Origin: Alphaproteobacteria bacterium
GTDB lineage: Bacteria; Pseudomonadota; Alphaproteobacteria; Rhizobiales; Beijerinckiaceae
Direction of reading: 5' to 3'
Length of the DNA: 48,658 bases
NCBI GenBank assembly: GCA_016869555.1
Contig: VGDY01000010.1
Location: 1 to 48,658 of the forward strand
The translations under genes and the position numbers were made by a program. Under the pieces are notes generated by a model, which was given only the letters and a program-made list of their open reading frames with translations, searched no databases and was not told the origin of the DNA. The first letter of the stretch is position 1. Each line of letters begins with the position of its first letter. Positions 24,485 to 34,550 of the stretch are shown piece after piece.

Positions 24485-25897
24485 TCAGCCCAAATGGAAC
24501 CACAAACTGGCGATTGTAAGGAAAGAGCTGTATCCGACGACGTCGGTGATCGTCGTCACAAAGGGCCCCGAGGAGACCGCAGGGTCGAATTTCAGCCGGT
24601 CGCAGACGAGAGGCACGACAACGCCGCCGAACGCGCCGGCGACCAGATTGGTGAACATCGCCAGGGCCATAACCGGGCCAAGGCCGATATTGTGAAACCA
24701 GGTCGCGGCGACGATCCCGGTCACCAGGCCAAAGGCCGCGCCATTGACCGCGCCTATGGCGAGTTCCCGAAAAATGATCCGCAAGGCGTTGCCACGGTTA
24801 AGCTCCCGTGTCGCGAGCGATCGCACGGCCACGGTCATGGTCTGCGTCGCCGAGCTTCCCCCTTGCCCCGCGACCATCGGCCCTAGCACGGCCAGCGCCA
24901 CCATCTGTTCGAGCTGCAACTGGAAGGTCTTGAGGACGGAGGAGGTGACGAAAGCGGCCAGCATGTAAATGAAGAGCCAGGTGAAACGGCTTCGGACGAT
25001 CCACCAGAAATCGTCGGTCAGCTCTTCTTCGGGGTTTACGCCGCCGAGCGCCAGAATTTCTTCGGACGCCTGTTCCTGGATGACGTCGACGATGTCGTCG
25101 ATGGTGAGAACGCCGACCAGCCGTTCGGATTCGTCGACGACCGGGACGGAGACGAGATTGTAGCGCTCAAAGAGCCGCGCCGCCTCGGCGCCGTCCTCTG
25201 TCGCCTTCACCCGCCGGCGACCCTCCTGCATGATTTCGTCAAGACGCGCAGCTGGCCTGGCGCGCACCAGCGCGTCGAGAAAAACTGTGCCGAGCAGGTG
25301 GTAGCTCGGATCGACAACGAAGACTTCGAAGAAGCTTTCGGGAAGGTTTTCTTCGCCGCTCTCCCGAAAGAAATCGAGCACGCGCCCCGCCGTCCAGAAC
25401 GGCGGCGCGGCGACGAACGTCGTCTGCATCAGGCGCCCGGCCGAATCCTCGGGATAATCCAGCGAGCGGCGCAGGACGATGCGCTCTTGCGCCGGCAGCG
25501 CGTCGAGAACCTCGTCCTGTTCTTTCGGCTCCAGAGCCTCTAGAATGGCGACGGCGTCATCGCTTTCCAGTTCGCGCACGCCTTCGACGAGGGTCTCGAC
25601 CGGCAATTCCTCGAGGATTTCCTCGCGGGTCGCTTCGCCGACCTCCATCAGGGCGGTGAAGTCGAAGTCGGCGCCCATCAATTCGACGAGGCGCGGCCGC
25701 GCCTCGTGGCTTAAAAGCTCCAGCAGGGCGCCAAGGTCCGCCTCATGGAGGTCGCCGACGAGTTCATGGACCCGATCCGAATCGCCGAGCGCAATCGCGC
25801 CTTCGACGTCCAGAACGAATTCCCGACTAAGAGACGCCAGTCCGTCGTCGCGGAAGTCCTCGGCGGCGGTCGCCGTATCTTCATGATCGAGCGGCAT
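24485..25897 (-). CDS. mgtE: Magnesium transporter MgtE
   Basis: The MgtE channel is regulated by cytosolic Mg2+. The 470-residue protein has an N-terminal superhelical domain (LREFVLDVEGAIALGDSDRV region), two CBS domains (about residues 150-260, with VFVVDPSYHLLGTVFLDALV and VPVVDESERLVGVLTIDDIV) and five membrane helices at the C-terminus with GPMVAGQGGSSATQT and the pore region VAGAFGGVVVPLV. ATG 25897 (MPLDHED) is preferred over 25969, whose extension would run into the divergent gene's leader. It is divergent from a polysaccharide deacetylase. Confidence 0.93.
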   Translation of the reverse strand: MPLDHEDTATAAEDFRDDGLASLSREFVLDVEGAIALGDSDRVHELVGDLHEADLGALLELLSHEARPRLVELMGADFDFTALMEVGEATREEILEELPVETLVEGVRELESDDAVAILEALEPKEQDEVLDALPAQERIVLRRSLDYPEDSAGRLMQTTFVAAPPFWTAGRVLDFFRESGEENLPESFFEVFVVDPSYHLLGTVFLDALVRARPAARLDEIMQEGRRRVKATEDGAEAARLFERYNLVSVPVVDESERLVGVLTIDDIVDVIQEQASEEILALGGVNPEEELTDDFWWIVRSRFTWLFIYMLAAFVTSSVLKTFQLQLEQMVALAVLGPMVAGQGGSSATQTMTVAVRSLATRELNRGNALRIIFRELAIGAVNGAAFGLVTGIVAATWFHNIGLGPVMALAMFTNLVAGAFGGVVVPLVCDRLKFDPAVSSGPFVTTITDVVGYSSFLTIASLWFHLG

Positions 25898-25974
25898 AGG
25901 CGTTCCCGCGCTATAGTGTGGTCGCGCTCTTAACCCGCGGGCGCGAGAAATCAAACCGGCAAGGCGCAACGACG

Positions 25975-26928
25975 ATGATTTTTCCCATGACGAAAACCCC
26001 CCAGGCGCCGGCGGAGGCCGCGCCTCAACTCAAGCCCGCCTTCCTTCTGGCATCCTTTGTCGCCGGGCTATTCGTAGCCCCGAGCGGCGGCGCCGCGGAG
26101 CCTGCCTGCGCGCCCGATGCGCTTGGCGTTTCACGCGTGATCGACATCGATCGCGCCAAGGGGGCGGCGGTCGGCCTGCAAACCTATCCGCGCACGCTCG
26201 ACCTTCGCGATCACGAGGTGATTCTGACCTTCGACGACGGGCCGGCCGGGCCGACGCCGCGGGTGCTCGACGCGCTCGCCAAGGAATGCGCGCGCGCGAC
26301 CTTCTTCCTCATCGGCAGAAATGCCGAGAGCCTGCCCGCTCTCGTCAAACGCGCCGCCGCGGAAGGCCACACCATCGCCCATCATTCCTACAGCCATCCG
26401 GACAAGACGCTGAGATTGATGAGCGAGGAAGCGGCCAAGGCGGATATCGAGAAGGGAATCGCCGCCGTGGACAAGGCGCTCGGCGCGAAGTCGGCGCCCT
26501 TTTTCCGCTTTCCGGGATTCGCCGATACGCCCGAACTCGTCGCCGATCTCACCAGCCGCGGCTATACGGTGTTCGGCTCCGATCTCTGGGCCTCTGACTG
26601 GTCGAAAATGACGCCCAAGGCCGAACTCGACCTCGTCCTGTCGCGGCTCGAAAAAAACCGCAAGGGCATCGTTCTGTTCCACGATTCGCAGGGGATCACC
26701 GCGCAGATGCTGCCAGAGTTTCTGCGCGAACTGAAGAAGCGGGGCTATTCGCTTGTCCACATCAGGCCAGGCGATACGCCGACTCCGATCGTCGCCGCCG
26801 GTCCGGATTGGACGTCGACGACGGAGCCGATCATCGCCAAGACTCTCGGACCGAAAGCAAGGCTAGCGCCCCAAACGCATGAGCATCAGCACGGCGCGCA
26901 GGAGGCGCCGAAATCGAGCGAGCCCTGA
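25975..26928 (+). CDS. Secreted polysaccharide deacetylase (NodB domain)
   Basis: This is an exported protein of about 317 residues. After the signal segment PAFLLASFVAGLFVAPSGGA the NodB domain shows VILTFDDGPAGPTPRVLD (catalytic Asp pair), TIAHHSYSHPD (metal-binding His), FFRFPGFADTPELV and IVLFHDSQG. Such enzymes remove acetyl groups from chitin-like oligomers, peptidoglycan or exopolysaccharide. The tail from about residue 270 is Pro/His-rich. ATG 25975 is chosen; 25987 is possible and 25918 is unlikely as it has no leader match. Confidence 0.88.
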   Translation: MIFPMTKTPQAPAEAAPQLKPAFLLASFVAGLFVAPSGGAAEPACAPDALGVSRVIDIDRAKGAAVGLQTYPRTLDLRDHEVILTFDDGPAGPTPRVLDALAKECARATFFLIGRNAESLPALVKRAAAEGHTIAHHSYSHPDKTLRLMSEEAAKADIEKGIAAVDKALGAKSAPFFRFPGFADTPELVADLTSRGYTVFGSDLWASDWSKMTPKAELDLVLSRLEKNRKGIVLFHDSQGITAQMLPEFLRELKKRGYSLVHIRPGDTPTPIVAAGPDWTSTTEPIIAKTLGPKARLAPQTHEHQHGAQEAPKSSEP

Positions 26929-26946
26929 GCCTGCGCGAAACGCGGG

Positions 26947-27804
26947 TCAGAGCGCGCCGCGATCGCAGATATAGATGTTCTTCGACGCCCAGCAGGAGCC
27001 GCTCTTATAGACGTTTCCGAGAGTCTTGCCGGCGAGGACCGCAGACCAGGTTTTTCCCTTAACCGGAGAAAGCGTGAGCGTCTGACCCGAAGTTCGGAAG
27101 GTCACCGCGCCGCCTTTTCGCGAGATTTGACAGGAGCCGTCTTCGAGCACGCGTCCTGAAATCCTGACGTGGCACTTTCTTGTCAGCGCCTCGGGCGCGG
27201 CCGACTCAGACTTTGCGGCATCAGGCGCGCCATCCTCCGCGCCGCTGCGCGCCGTTCCGCGCCTTCCCGCAATTTCGCCGTTGAGAGCGTCGGGTTCGGG
27301 ATCGAAATTCGCGGCCGATGGCGCGACAGCCTCCGAAGCTTGCGCGATGGGCGCCGATTCCGATTCCAGCGCTGCGGCGGCGCGTTCATGTGTCGGGGCC
27401 GGCTCCACCGGCCCGGCGACGATCGAGACCGGCTGTTCATGCGAACGCGCATTCGCCAGCGGCGCATGCGAGGTCGCGGCGCCCGCCGCGCCGGAAGAGG
27501 CTATCCTTTGAGGCGTCAGCGAATCAGCTGAATCGACATTCTTCGGCAGTTCGCCCCAGAACGCCGAAACGACGACGATCGCGGTGCCGACGATGACGAG
27601 CGCCGCCGCGCCGTAACAGAAGAAGCGCTCGACCCTTTCGAAATTGCGATCGGAATCTATCGCATGGGATTGGCGCCGCGGGCCGCTCGGCCGCGGCGAG
27701 GCCACGCGCCAGTCGGCCTCGATGTCGTGCCACGCATAGCGGGCGCGCGTTTCGATATTGTCCCTCGGCGGCGCCCCGCGATGGTCTCTTAACGATACAG
27801 CCAT
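26947..27804 (-). CDS. Single-TM protein of unknown function with Cys-containing C-terminal domain
   Basis: I do not recognise this 285-residue protein. It has a basic N-terminus, one membrane helix at about residues 63-84 (YGAAALVIVGTAIVVVSAFW), a long Ala/Pro/Ser-rich linker and a compact C-terminal domain of about 80 residues with four cysteines (RKCHVRISG, GSCQISRKGG, SGSCWASK, YICDRGAL). The topology suggests an N-in protein with the Cys domain in the periplasm, where disulfides could form. It converges on the polysaccharide deacetylase with 18 bases between stops. A wall-associated role is a guess from context only. Confidence 0.7.
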   Translation of the reverse strand: MAVSLRDHRGAPPRDNIETRARYAWHDIEADWRVASPRPSGPRRQSHAIDSDRNFERVERFFCYGAAALVIVGTAIVVVSAFWGELPKNVDSADSLTPQRIASSGAAGAATSHAPLANARSHEQPVSIVAGPVEPAPTHERAAAALESESAPIAQASEAVAPSAANFDPEPDALNGEIAGRRGTARSGAEDGAPDAAKSESAAPEALTRKCHVRISGRVLEDGSCQISRKGGAVTFRTSGQTLTLSPVKGKTWSAVLAGKTLGNVYKSGSCWASKNIYICDRGAL

Positions 27805-28022
27805 GCTTCCCTCTCCGGGCGCGGGAACGAAAAGAGCCGGCGTCTAACCCGCTCGAAGGTCTCGGCAAACCAGGGCGTTCGCCCCTTAGCGAGACCGGGC
27901 GGGCGGCTCGTGCTGACCAAGCGCCAGCGCAAGCATATTGCATTGGGGAATGTGGCTGATGTTTGCCCGCTGCGGCGCGGTAAGGGCCGGGCGAGGTCGG
28001 GGCGCTTTTATGGCGCTAACCT

Positions 28023-28107
28023 TGGTGCGGCCGAGAGGACTCGAACCTCCACTGGTTGCCCAACTAGCACCTCAAGCTAGCGCGTCTACCAATTCCGCCA
28101 CGGCCGC
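28023..28107 (-). tRNA. tRNA-Leu (GAG)
   Basis: On the minus strand the gene begins GCGGCCGTGGCGGAATTGGT and ends with the acceptor complement CGGCCGCACCA, with CCA encoded. The anticodon stem CTAGC/GCTAG encloses TTGAGGT, giving anticodon GAG. A long variable arm (class II) and a TTCGAGTCC T-loop are present. Confidence 0.97.
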
Positions 28108-28198
28108 AAAGGCGCTCCGCTTAACGCGCAGCGCCGGCGCGCTGCCTCTAACAAATCGGCCCTCGGATGACAAGCGGTCGCCCTCTTCTCGCGTCGCT

Positions 28199-28591
28199 TC
28201 ACAGGGCGCGTCGCACATCCGTGTGCGTGAAGTCGTCGCCTTTGTAGAGCAACGGCGCGCGATAGGCCTTTGCCAGCGCGTATGAAAAGCAATCGCCAAA
28301 ATTCAGCCTGGCCCTGTGGCCGCGGCACTTGCCGAAATCGCGATAGGCGGCGCGGGCGAGCCGCGCCTGCTCCACGGTGACCGGCTCAATGACGACGCCG
28401 GCCTCTTCGAGAAGCTCGTCCAACCGAGAGCTGGCCACGGCGTCGCCAGCGGAGTCGATGACGACGGCCGCTTCGACATAGCTCGCCGCCGAAATGCGAG
28501 GCGTCTCGGCGGTTGCAATCGCTTTAGCGAAAGCGAGCGCCTCCGGCTCGGCGCGCAAAATCGCTATCAGCGCGGAGGCGTCGACGATCAT
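28199..28591 (-). CDS. vapC: VapC-type PIN-domain toxin
   Basis: This is a PIN-domain ribonuclease of 130 residues, the toxin of a type II toxin-antitoxin pair. Acidic active-site residues are in [18 protein letters not shown] (Asp 4), [10 protein letters not shown] (Glu), [11 protein letters not shown] (Asp) and [10 protein letters not shown]. Known VapC toxins cut tRNA or rRNA; the target here is unknown. The ATG overlaps the antitoxin stop (ATGA), the standard coupling of vapBC. The domain is complete, so the toxin is probably active. Confidence 0.93.
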   Translation of the reverse strand: MIVDASALIAILRAEPEALAFAKAIATAETPRISAASYVEAAVVIDSAGDAVASSRLDELLEEAGVVIEPVTVEQARLARAAYRDFGKCRGHRARLNFGDCFSYALAKAYRAPLLYKGDDFTHTDVRRAL

Positions 28592-28842
28592 TTCGGCAGG
28601 CCGCGCCGATCGTAAAGCAGCGCATCATGGTCGAGCGCGCGGGTCTTTTGATCGAGCCGCGCCGCGCAGTCCTTGCCGATGGCGACCAGCCGCTCGGCGA
28701 GCGGCGCTTTTTCTTTCGCGCGCAGCTGGGCGAGGCGTTCGCGCACCGCGGCCGTTACCGCCGCCGTCTTGCTTTCGCCGGAGACGCGCGCCAATTCATT
28801 GATCAATCGCTCGGTTTCGGCGTTTTTGATGTTGAGGGCCAT
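28588..28842 (-). CDS. vapB: VapB-type antitoxin
   Basis: The 84-residue protein begins [20 protein letters not shown] and [20 protein letters not shown], the pattern of the VapB/Rv0623-type antitoxin with an N-terminal DNA-binding part. The C-terminal part ([16 protein letters not shown]) would wrap the toxin. It lies upstream of vapC in the usual order. Autoregulation by binding a palindrome in the promoter is expected, and one is seen at 28865-28880. Confidence 0.92.
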   Translation of the reverse strand: MALNIKNAETERLINELARVSGESKTAAVTAAVRERLAQLRAKEKAPLAERLVAIGKDCAARLDQKTRALDHDALLYDRRGLPK

Positions 28843-28864
28843 GCTTAAACCTTTCTACCTTCAT

Positions 28865-28880
28865 GTTATATACATATACC
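28865..28880. promoter_or_regulatory. Candidate VapBC operator in the vapB/lipB divergent promoter
   Basis: GTTATATACATATACC is a near-perfect palindrome (one mismatch in seven-base arms). It lies 23 bases upstream of vapB and 23 bases upstream of lipB, and is strikingly AT-rich for this genome. It probably overlaps the -10 regions in both directions. Confidence 0.55.
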
Positions 28881-28902
28881 ATCCGATCAAGACGAGCGCC
28901 GA

Positions 28903-29640
28903 ATGACCCAAGCCGCTTGCCAGCCTGCGCCCGCCGTCGACGCCTCGGCGATGCGCGCGAACCCAAGCGCGCCGCCGGTCGAATGGCGCGTCAGCGACGG
29001 GCTCGTCGCTTATGAAGAGGCGGTCGCCTTTATGGAGGCGCGCGCCGCGGCGATCGCCGCGGGCGAAGCGCATGAATGCGTGTGGCTGCTCGAACATCCG
29101 CCGATCTACACCGGCGGCTCCTCGGCGAAGGCGGATGATTTGCTCGACGCGCGCTTTCCGGTCTTTCGCACCGGGCGCGGCGGCCAGTTCACCTATCATG
29201 GACCGGGGCAGCGCGTCGCCTATGTCATGCTCGATCTGACGCGCAGGCGGCGCGACGTGCGCGCGCTCGTTTGCGCGCTCGAATCATGGATTGTCGCGAC
29301 GCTCGCGGAATTCGGCGTTGCGGGCGAGCGGCGAGCGGCGCGCGTCGGCGTCTGGGTCGAGCGGCCGGAGAAGGCCAGAGGGCCCGGCGGCGAGACGGCG
29401 GAAGACAAGATCGCCGCCATCGGGATTCGCCTGCGGCAATGGGTGAGCTTTCACGGCGTCGCGCTCAATCTCGCGCCCGATCTGACGCATTTTTCCGGCA
29501 TCGCGCCTTGCGGCGTGCGCGAGGCGCATCTTGGCGTCACCAGCCTCGCCGATCTTGGCGTGGCGGCGGATATGCAGGCGGTCGACGCCGCTCTGCGCAA
29601 GAATTTCGAGACGATCTTTGGTCCGACCGAGGACGTTTAG
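28903..29640 (+). CDS. lipB: Lipoyl(octanoyl) transferase
   Basis: LipB moves octanoate from acyl carrier protein to lipoyl domains of 2-oxoacid dehydrogenases and GcvH. The 245-residue protein shows [32 protein letters not shown], the catalytic Lys in [19 protein letters not shown] and the catalytic Cys in [17 protein letters not shown]. The start at ATG 28903 follows a short AT-rich spacer shared with vapB. It converges on bioB; the stop codons overlap by four bases. The extra N-terminal 25 residues are Ala-rich. Confidence 0.96.
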   Translation: MTQAACQPAPAVDASAMRANPSAPPVEWRVSDGLVAYEEAVAFMEARAAAIAAGEAHECVWLLEHPPIYTGGSSAKADDLLDARFPVFRTGRGGQFTYHGPGQRVAYVMLDLTRRRRDVRALVCALESWIVATLAEFGVAGERRAARVGVWVERPEKARGPGGETAEDKIAAIGIRLRQWVSFHGVALNLAPDLTHFSGIAPCGVREAHLGVTSLADLGVAADMQAVDAALRKNFETIFGPTEDV

Positions 29641-30620
29641 GAAGCGACGGGCGCGCGCGCCTCGCGCGCCGCAAGCGCGGCGAACAGCGCATCGTCCTCA
29701 TTGATTCCGGAATTGTCCGTCGTCAGCAGCTTCTCGCCGTAAAAGATCGAATTGGCGCCGGCGACGAGGCAGAGTATCTGCGCTTCGCGCGACAGCGAGG
29801 AGCGGCCGGCCGAGAGCCGCACGCGCGACTTCGGCATGACAATGCGCGTCGTCGCGATCATCCGCACGAGATCGAGAGGATCGATCCGCGCGCGGCCGGC
29901 GAGCGGCGTGCCCTCGACGGCGACCAGCGCATTGATCGGCACGCTTTCGGGATGCGGATCGAAGGACGCGAGCGTCTGCAACATGCCGGCGCGATCGGCG
30001 ACGCTTTCGCCCATGCCGATGATGCCGCCGCAGCACATCTCCAACCCAGCGCCGCGCACCGCCTTGAGCGTGTCGAGCCGGTCCTGATAGGTGCGGGTGG
30101 TGATGATCTCGCCGTAGAATTCAGGGCCGGTGTCGAGATTGTGGTTATAGGCGGTGAGCCCGGCGTCAACGAGGCGCTTTGCCTGCGTCTCATTGATCAT
30201 GCCGAGCGTGACGCAGGCCTCCATGCCGAGCGCGCGCACGCCGCGCACCATGTCGAGCACGGCGTCGAACCGCTTGCCTTCTGGCGCCGACCGCCAGGCC
30301 GCGCCCATGCAGAAGCGATCGGCGCCGGCTTCTCGCGCAGTTCTCGCGGCGGCGAGCACATCCGCCGTCTCCATGAGTTCGACGCGGTCGAGCTTCACCT
30401 CGCGATGATGCGCCGATTGCGGACAATAGGAGCAATCTTCCGGACAGCCGCCGGTCTTGATCGATAAGAGCGCCGCCTTCTGCACGTCATTCACGTCGTG
30501 AAAGCGGCGATGCGCCGCATTCGCCTGCGCCACGAGATCGAGCAGCGGCTGGTCGTGGAGGGCGACGATTTCTTCGACGCGCCAGTCGAAGCGAAGCGAG
30601 AAGTCGACGGGCGCGTTCAC
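29637..30620 (-). CDS. bioB: Biotin synthase
   Basis: BioB is a radical SAM enzyme that inserts sulfur into dethiobiotin. The radical SAM cluster motif is [16 protein letters not shown]. Further family stretches are [35 protein letters not shown] and [19 protein letters not shown], then the late [18 protein letters not shown]. The length is 327 residues from GTG 30620, which overlaps the upstream gene's TGA in a GTGA junction. A much longer open frame reaching 31217 is explained by the upstream gene read in another frame. No other bio gene is in the window. Confidence 0.96.
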   Translation of the reverse strand: MNAPVDFSLRFDWRVEEIVALHDQPLLDLVAQANAAHRRFHDVNDVQKAALLSIKTGGCPEDCSYCPQSAHHREVKLDRVELMETADVLAAARTAREAGADRFCMGAAWRSAPEGKRFDAVLDMVRGVRALGMEACVTLGMINETQAKRLVDAGLTAYNHNLDTGPEFYGEIITTRTYQDRLDTLKAVRGAGLEMCCGGIIGMGESVADRAGMLQTLASFDPHPESVPINALVAVEGTPLAGRARIDPLDLVRMIATTRIVMPKSRVRLSAGRSSLSREAQILCLVAGANSIFYGEKLLTTDNSGINEDDALFAALAAREARAPVAS

Positions 30621-31132
30621 GCCGGACCTCCGGCGTCGCGGCTTTGCGAGCGATGCTGTGAGCGCGCGGCAAGCTTGCGCCGCGGCGCCGGCGCCGCTCC
30701 CGCCGTCATCGCCGTCCTGCCCGCGCCGCGCAGCGCCGCATAGGCGACGAAGAGCGCGGTCGCGACGTCGAAGGCCGCATTGGCGATCACGAAGGGCGCG
30801 GGAGCGAATTGCGAGGCGGCGCCGATGTAATGGAAGTAGATCGCGTAAAATGGATGCACGAGAAAGCCGGCGACGACCCACCAGGGCGCGCCGATGATCG
30901 ACATGCCGGCGAGCGTGCCGAAAACGGCGACGCCGGTCATCTCGACTCCGACCCAGGGGCCGGGCTCTTCGGCGCGAAAGGCGAAGCCGACGTATAGGAA
31001 GGACAGCGCGATCAGCGCATAGGCGGCGACGCGCTGGGCGGGCGCGCCCGACCATCGGCAGAGCGCCATGAGGCCCAGGGCGAAGACCAGGCCGACCGCG
31101 GCGAAGATGGCAATTTCGGTTGTGTCGAGCAT
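30617..31132 (-). CDS. Small integral membrane protein of unknown function
   Basis: The 171-residue protein has four hydrophobic segments (about residues 5-25, 34-50, 64-86 and 105-125) and a basic, Gln/Arg-rich cytosolic tail. Recognisable patches are [23 protein letters not shown] and [21 protein letters not shown] cannot name its family. It is translationally coupled to bioB (GTGA), so a link to biotin, for example precursor supply, is conceivable but unproven. Confidence 0.75.
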   Translation of the reverse strand: MLDTTEIAIFAAVGLVFALGLMALCRWSGAPAQRVAAYALIALSFLYVGFAFRAEEPGPWVGVEMTGVAVFGTLAGMSIIGAPWWVVAGFLVHPFYAIYFHYIGAASQFAPAPFVIANAAFDVATALFVAYAALRGAGRTAMTAGAAPAPRRKLAARSQHRSQSRDAGGPA

Positions 31133-31335
31133 GGCTTGACCGATAGCGCGCGAAGCGCGGGATGAGGCGTGACGTGGCGACGCCGGAGTCTATAAGGGGC
31201 CCAGCCGCGCCGAACAAGTGCCCGTCCCCGCCGCGCCTCTATGTAGCGAACGCGCCGCCACAGGCCTTGTCAAACGATCCGGTGTGCAGCAGTTTCGGGC
31301 GGCCAAGCTCATTCGCAGTCTCCGGCGAGGTTCTC

Positions 31336-31620
31336 GTGAAAAAAGCCGTCTTCCTTGCTCTTCTATGCGCCATCGTCAGCGCCACGCCGGCGCTGGCGGT
31401 AAACACCTGGGCGGGCAACACCGCCGACGACATGGCGGACGAGCAGGACGCCTGCGCGTTCGACGCTGATCGGTTCTGTGGCGGCAACACCGTCTTCGTT
31501 TTCGAGATGGAGAATTGCCTGAAACGTCATCTGCCGTATTTGTCGCGACCCTGCCGCAAGCAGCTGTCTCCCACCGATTTTCGGAAATACTACCAGGACG
31601 AGCCGCATTTCGGCTTTTAG
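31336..31620 (+). CDS. Small secreted cysteine-rich protein
   Basis: From GTG 31336 this gives a 94-residue precursor with a classical signal peptide (VKKAVFLALLCAIVSATPAL, cut after ALA). The mature part has four cysteines in the order C-x7-C-x12-C-x11-C and ends in KYYQDEPHFGF. It resembles periplasmic proteins with Cys-rich GLG1-like repeats (CxxDxxRFC...CLKxHxxxLSxxC). Two disulfides are likely. The frame is open back to 31162, but that part is not signal-like. No function known. Confidence 0.75.
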   Translation: MKKAVFLALLCAIVSATPALAVNTWAGNTADDMADEQDACAFDADRFCGGNTVFVFEMENCLKRHLPYLSRPCRKQLSPTDFRKYYQDEPHFGF

Positions 31621-31741
31621 GAGCGCGCGGACAGCCGGGAGGCGCGCCGATCGCTTGACGCGTCGTAAAGGCGCCCGAAGCCTGCTATAGCTGCCCGGGG
31701 CGCGCTCCGAGGCGCGGAAATGTTTCAAAGGCCGCGATCAT

Positions 31742-34549
31742 ATGCAGCTTGAAGCGCAGGCGCAGGAAAAGCCCGTCACGCTGGCGCCAGCGGAGCCCGA
31801 CGCGGCGAAAGGCGATGAATCTCTCATCGAGGACATTCGCCTTCTCGGGCGCCTCCTCGGCGACGCGGTGCGCGAACATGAGGGGAGCGCCGCCTTCGAG
31901 CGCATCGAGACGATCAGGCGGCTCTCCGTCGCCGCGAGCCGCAACGGCGACGCCGAGGCGGACAGAAATCTCGACGCGCTGCTGCGTTCGCTGACCGCCG
32001 AAGAAGCGCGCACGGTGATCCGCGCCTTCAGCTATTTCTCGCATCTCGCCAATATCGCCGAGGACCTGCATCCACTGCAGCAGCGCGCCCGCGCGCAGGC
32101 GAGCGGCTCGGGCGCCTTCGCTGGCGCGCCAAGCCTCGCCACGACCCTCGCGCATCTGCGCAAGGCCTCGATCGGGGCCGGCAAGATCGCCCAGGCGCTG
32201 GCGCGCGGCTGGATTTCGCCGGTGCTGACCGCGCATCCCACCGAAGTGCGCCGCAAAAGCCTGCTCGACGCCGAACATGCGATCTTCAAGCTGCTCGCCG
32301 CGCGCGAACATTTGCGCGGCAAGGCCGAGCGCGCGCAAAACGAGATGCAGCTTCGCGCCCGCGTGTCGCAGCTTTGGCAAACTGAGCTCTTGCGTCAATC
32401 GCGGCTGACCGTGCGCGACGAGATCGAGAACACGCTGAGCTATTATCGCAGCACCTTCCTGCGCGAGATTCCGCGCCTTTACGCCGACATCGAACAGCGT
32501 CTCGAAGGATTGCGCGTGCCGCCCTTCCTGCGCATGGGCGCCTGGGTCGGCGGCGATCGCGACGGCAATCCGAACGTCACCGCGGAGTCGCTGTCGACCG
32601 CCATGCGCATGCAATGCGAGACGGCGCTGCGCTTTTATCTCGTCGAAGTGCATGAGCTGGGCGCCGAACTTTCGATTTCGCGGCGCTATGCGGGCTGCAC
32701 CAAGGCGCTCGAAGAGCTTGCGGCGCGCTCGGGCGACGACAATCCGCACCGCGACGACGAACCCTATCGCCGCGCGCTGATCGGCGTTTATTCGCGCCTC
32801 GCCGGCACGCTGGAGAAGCTGACCGGCGGCCAGGCGGCGCGCCACGCCGTCGCGCCGGGCGAGCCTTACGCCAATTCCTGGGCGCTGCTCGCCGATCTCG
32901 TCACCATCGACGAATCCTTGCGCGTCCATCACAGCGAGGTGATCGCCACGCAGCGGCTCGAGCCGCTGATCCGCGCCGTCGAAGTCTTCGGCTTTCACCT
33001 GGCGACGCTCGATCTGCGGCAAAGCTCGGATCGGCATGAGGAGACGATCGCCGAACTTCTCAAGGACGCCCGCATCGTCGACGATTACGCCGCGCTGCCC
33101 GAGATCGAAAAGCAGCAATTGCTGCTGCGGCTGCTCAGCGATCCGCGGCCGGTGCGTCTGCCGGGCGCGACCTATAGCGAGCGCGCCACCAGCGAACTGA
33201 CGATCATGGAGCGCGCGCGCGAGATGCGCCGGCTCTATGGCGACGAGGCGATACGTCATTACATCATCAGCCATACCGAAACGGTCAGCGACCTGCTCGA
33301 AGCGCTGCTGCTGCAGAAGGAATGCGGATTGATGCGCGGCACGCTCGATCCGCGCGACGCGCAGGCGGTGGTCGCCGATCTCATCATCGTGCCGCTGTTC
33401 GAGACGATCGACGATTTGCGCAACGCCGCGCCGATCATGCAGGAATTCTATGCGCTGCCCGGCATCTTGAAGCTCGTCGTCAATTCCGGCGGGCAGCAGG
33501 ACGTAATGCTCGGCTATTCCGACTCCAACAAGGACGGCGGCATTTTAACCAGCATCTGGGAGCTCTATCGGGCCTCGACCGCGCTCGCCGAGCTTTTCGC
33601 GTCCCTGACCAATGTGACCCTGCGCCTGTTCCACGGCCGCGGCGGCACCGTCGGACGCGGCGGCGGACCGAGCTATGACGCCATTCTCGCCCAGCCGCCG
33701 GGCACGGTGAACGGTCAAATCCGTCTGACCGAGCAGGGCGAGGTCATCGCGGCCAAATACGCCAATCCGCAGATCGGCCACGTCAACCTCGAACTGCTCG
33801 TCGCGGCGACGCTAGAAGCGACGCTGCTCTCCGAGCACAAGACGCCGCCGCCCGAATTTCTGGAGGCGGCCGAAGAATTGTCGCAGGCGGGCATGGCCGC
33901 CTATCGCGGCCTTGTCTATGGAACCGAAGGCTTCGTCGATTTCTTCTTTTCGTCGACGCCGATTTCGGAAATCGCCTCGCTCAATATCGGCTCGCGTCCC
34001 GCCTCGCGCAAACCTTCGCGCCGGATCGAAGATCTGCGCGCCATCCCGTGGAGTTTTTCATGGGCGCAAGCGCGCGTCGCGCTGCCAGGATGGCACGGCT
34101 TCGGCTCGGCGATCGCGCAATTCATCGAGACGGACGAGCAGCCGCGGCTCGAACTGCTGCGCCGGATGAGCCGGGAATGGCCGTTTTTCCGCGCGCTGCT
34201 CTCGAACATCGACATGATCCTGTCCAAGACCGACATGTCGATCGCGCATCATTACGCTGGGCTTGTCGAGGACAAAACGCTCGCGGCGCGCATCTTCGAC
34301 ATGATCGCGGCGGAACACGCACGCGCCAACGAGGCGCTCGAAAAGATTCTCGGCTCGAAGGAGCGACTCGCCGACAATCCGACCCTCGCGCGCTCGATCA
34401 AGCACCGCTTCCCCTATATCGCGCCGCTCAATTATCTGCAGGTCGAGCTGATCCGCCGCCATCGCGCGGGCGAGCGCGGCGAAGACATTCGCGAAGGCAT
34501 ATTGATGTCGATCAACGGAATCGCGGCCGGCTTGCGCAATACGGGCTAA
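31742..34549 (+). CDS. ppc: Phosphoenolpyruvate carboxylase
   Basis: Ppc carboxylates PEP with bicarbonate to oxaloacetate, an anaplerotic step that also feeds the serine cycle in methylotrophs. The 935-residue protein carries the catalytic His motif [59 protein letters not shown] and the C-terminal LRNTG. Length fits the family. The first 20 residues before the conserved domain are poorly conserved, so the start could be slightly later. It ends one base before the convergent hydrolase stop. Confidence 0.97.
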   Translation: MQLEAQAQEKPVTLAPAEPDAAKGDESLIEDIRLLGRLLGDAVREHEGSAAFERIETIRRLSVAASRNGDAEADRNLDALLRSLTAEEARTVIRAFSYFSHLANIAEDLHPLQQRARAQASGSGAFAGAPSLATTLAHLRKASIGAGKIAQALARGWISPVLTAHPTEVRRKSLLDAEHAIFKLLAAREHLRGKAERAQNEMQLRARVSQLWQTELLRQSRLTVRDEIENTLSYYRSTFLREIPRLYADIEQRLEGLRVPPFLRMGAWVGGDRDGNPNVTAESLSTAMRMQCETALRFYLVEVHELGAELSISRRYAGCTKALEELAARSGDDNPHRDDEPYRRALIGVYSRLAGTLEKLTGGQAARHAVAPGEPYANSWALLADLVTIDESLRVHHSEVIATQRLEPLIRAVEVFGFHLATLDLRQSSDRHEETIAELLKDARIVDDYAALPEIEKQQLLLRLLSDPRPVRLPGATYSERATSELTIMERAREMRRLYGDEAIRHYIISHTETVSDLLEALLLQKECGLMRGTLDPRDAQAVVADLIIVPLFETIDDLRNAAPIMQEFYALPGILKLVVNSGGQQDVMLGYSDSNKDGGILTSIWELYRASTALAELFASLTNVTLRLFHGRGGTVGRGGGPSYDAILAQPPGTVNGQIRLTEQGEVIAAKYANPQIGHVNLELLVAATLEATLLSEHKTPPPEFLEAAEELSQAGMAAYRGLVYGTEGFVDFFFSSTPISEIASLNIGSRPASRKPSRRIEDLRAIPWSFSWAQARVALPGWHGFGSAIAQFIETDEQPRLELLRRMSREWPFFRALLSNIDMILSKTDMSIAHHYAGLVEDKTLAARIFDMIAAEHARANEALEKILGSKERLADNPTLARSIKHRFPYIAPLNYLQVELIRRHRAGERGEDIREGILMSINGIAAGLRNTG

Positions 34550-34550
34550 G

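Noticed and set aside
30621-31217. A 199-codon N-terminal extension of bioB
   Set aside because: The extension is Arg-rich and overlaps the real membrane-protein gene in another frame; GTG 30620 gives the normal BioB length and a GTGA junction.
31685-33274. Minus-strand open frame of 529 codons
   Set aside because: It is antisense to ppc, which is intact and fully recognisable.
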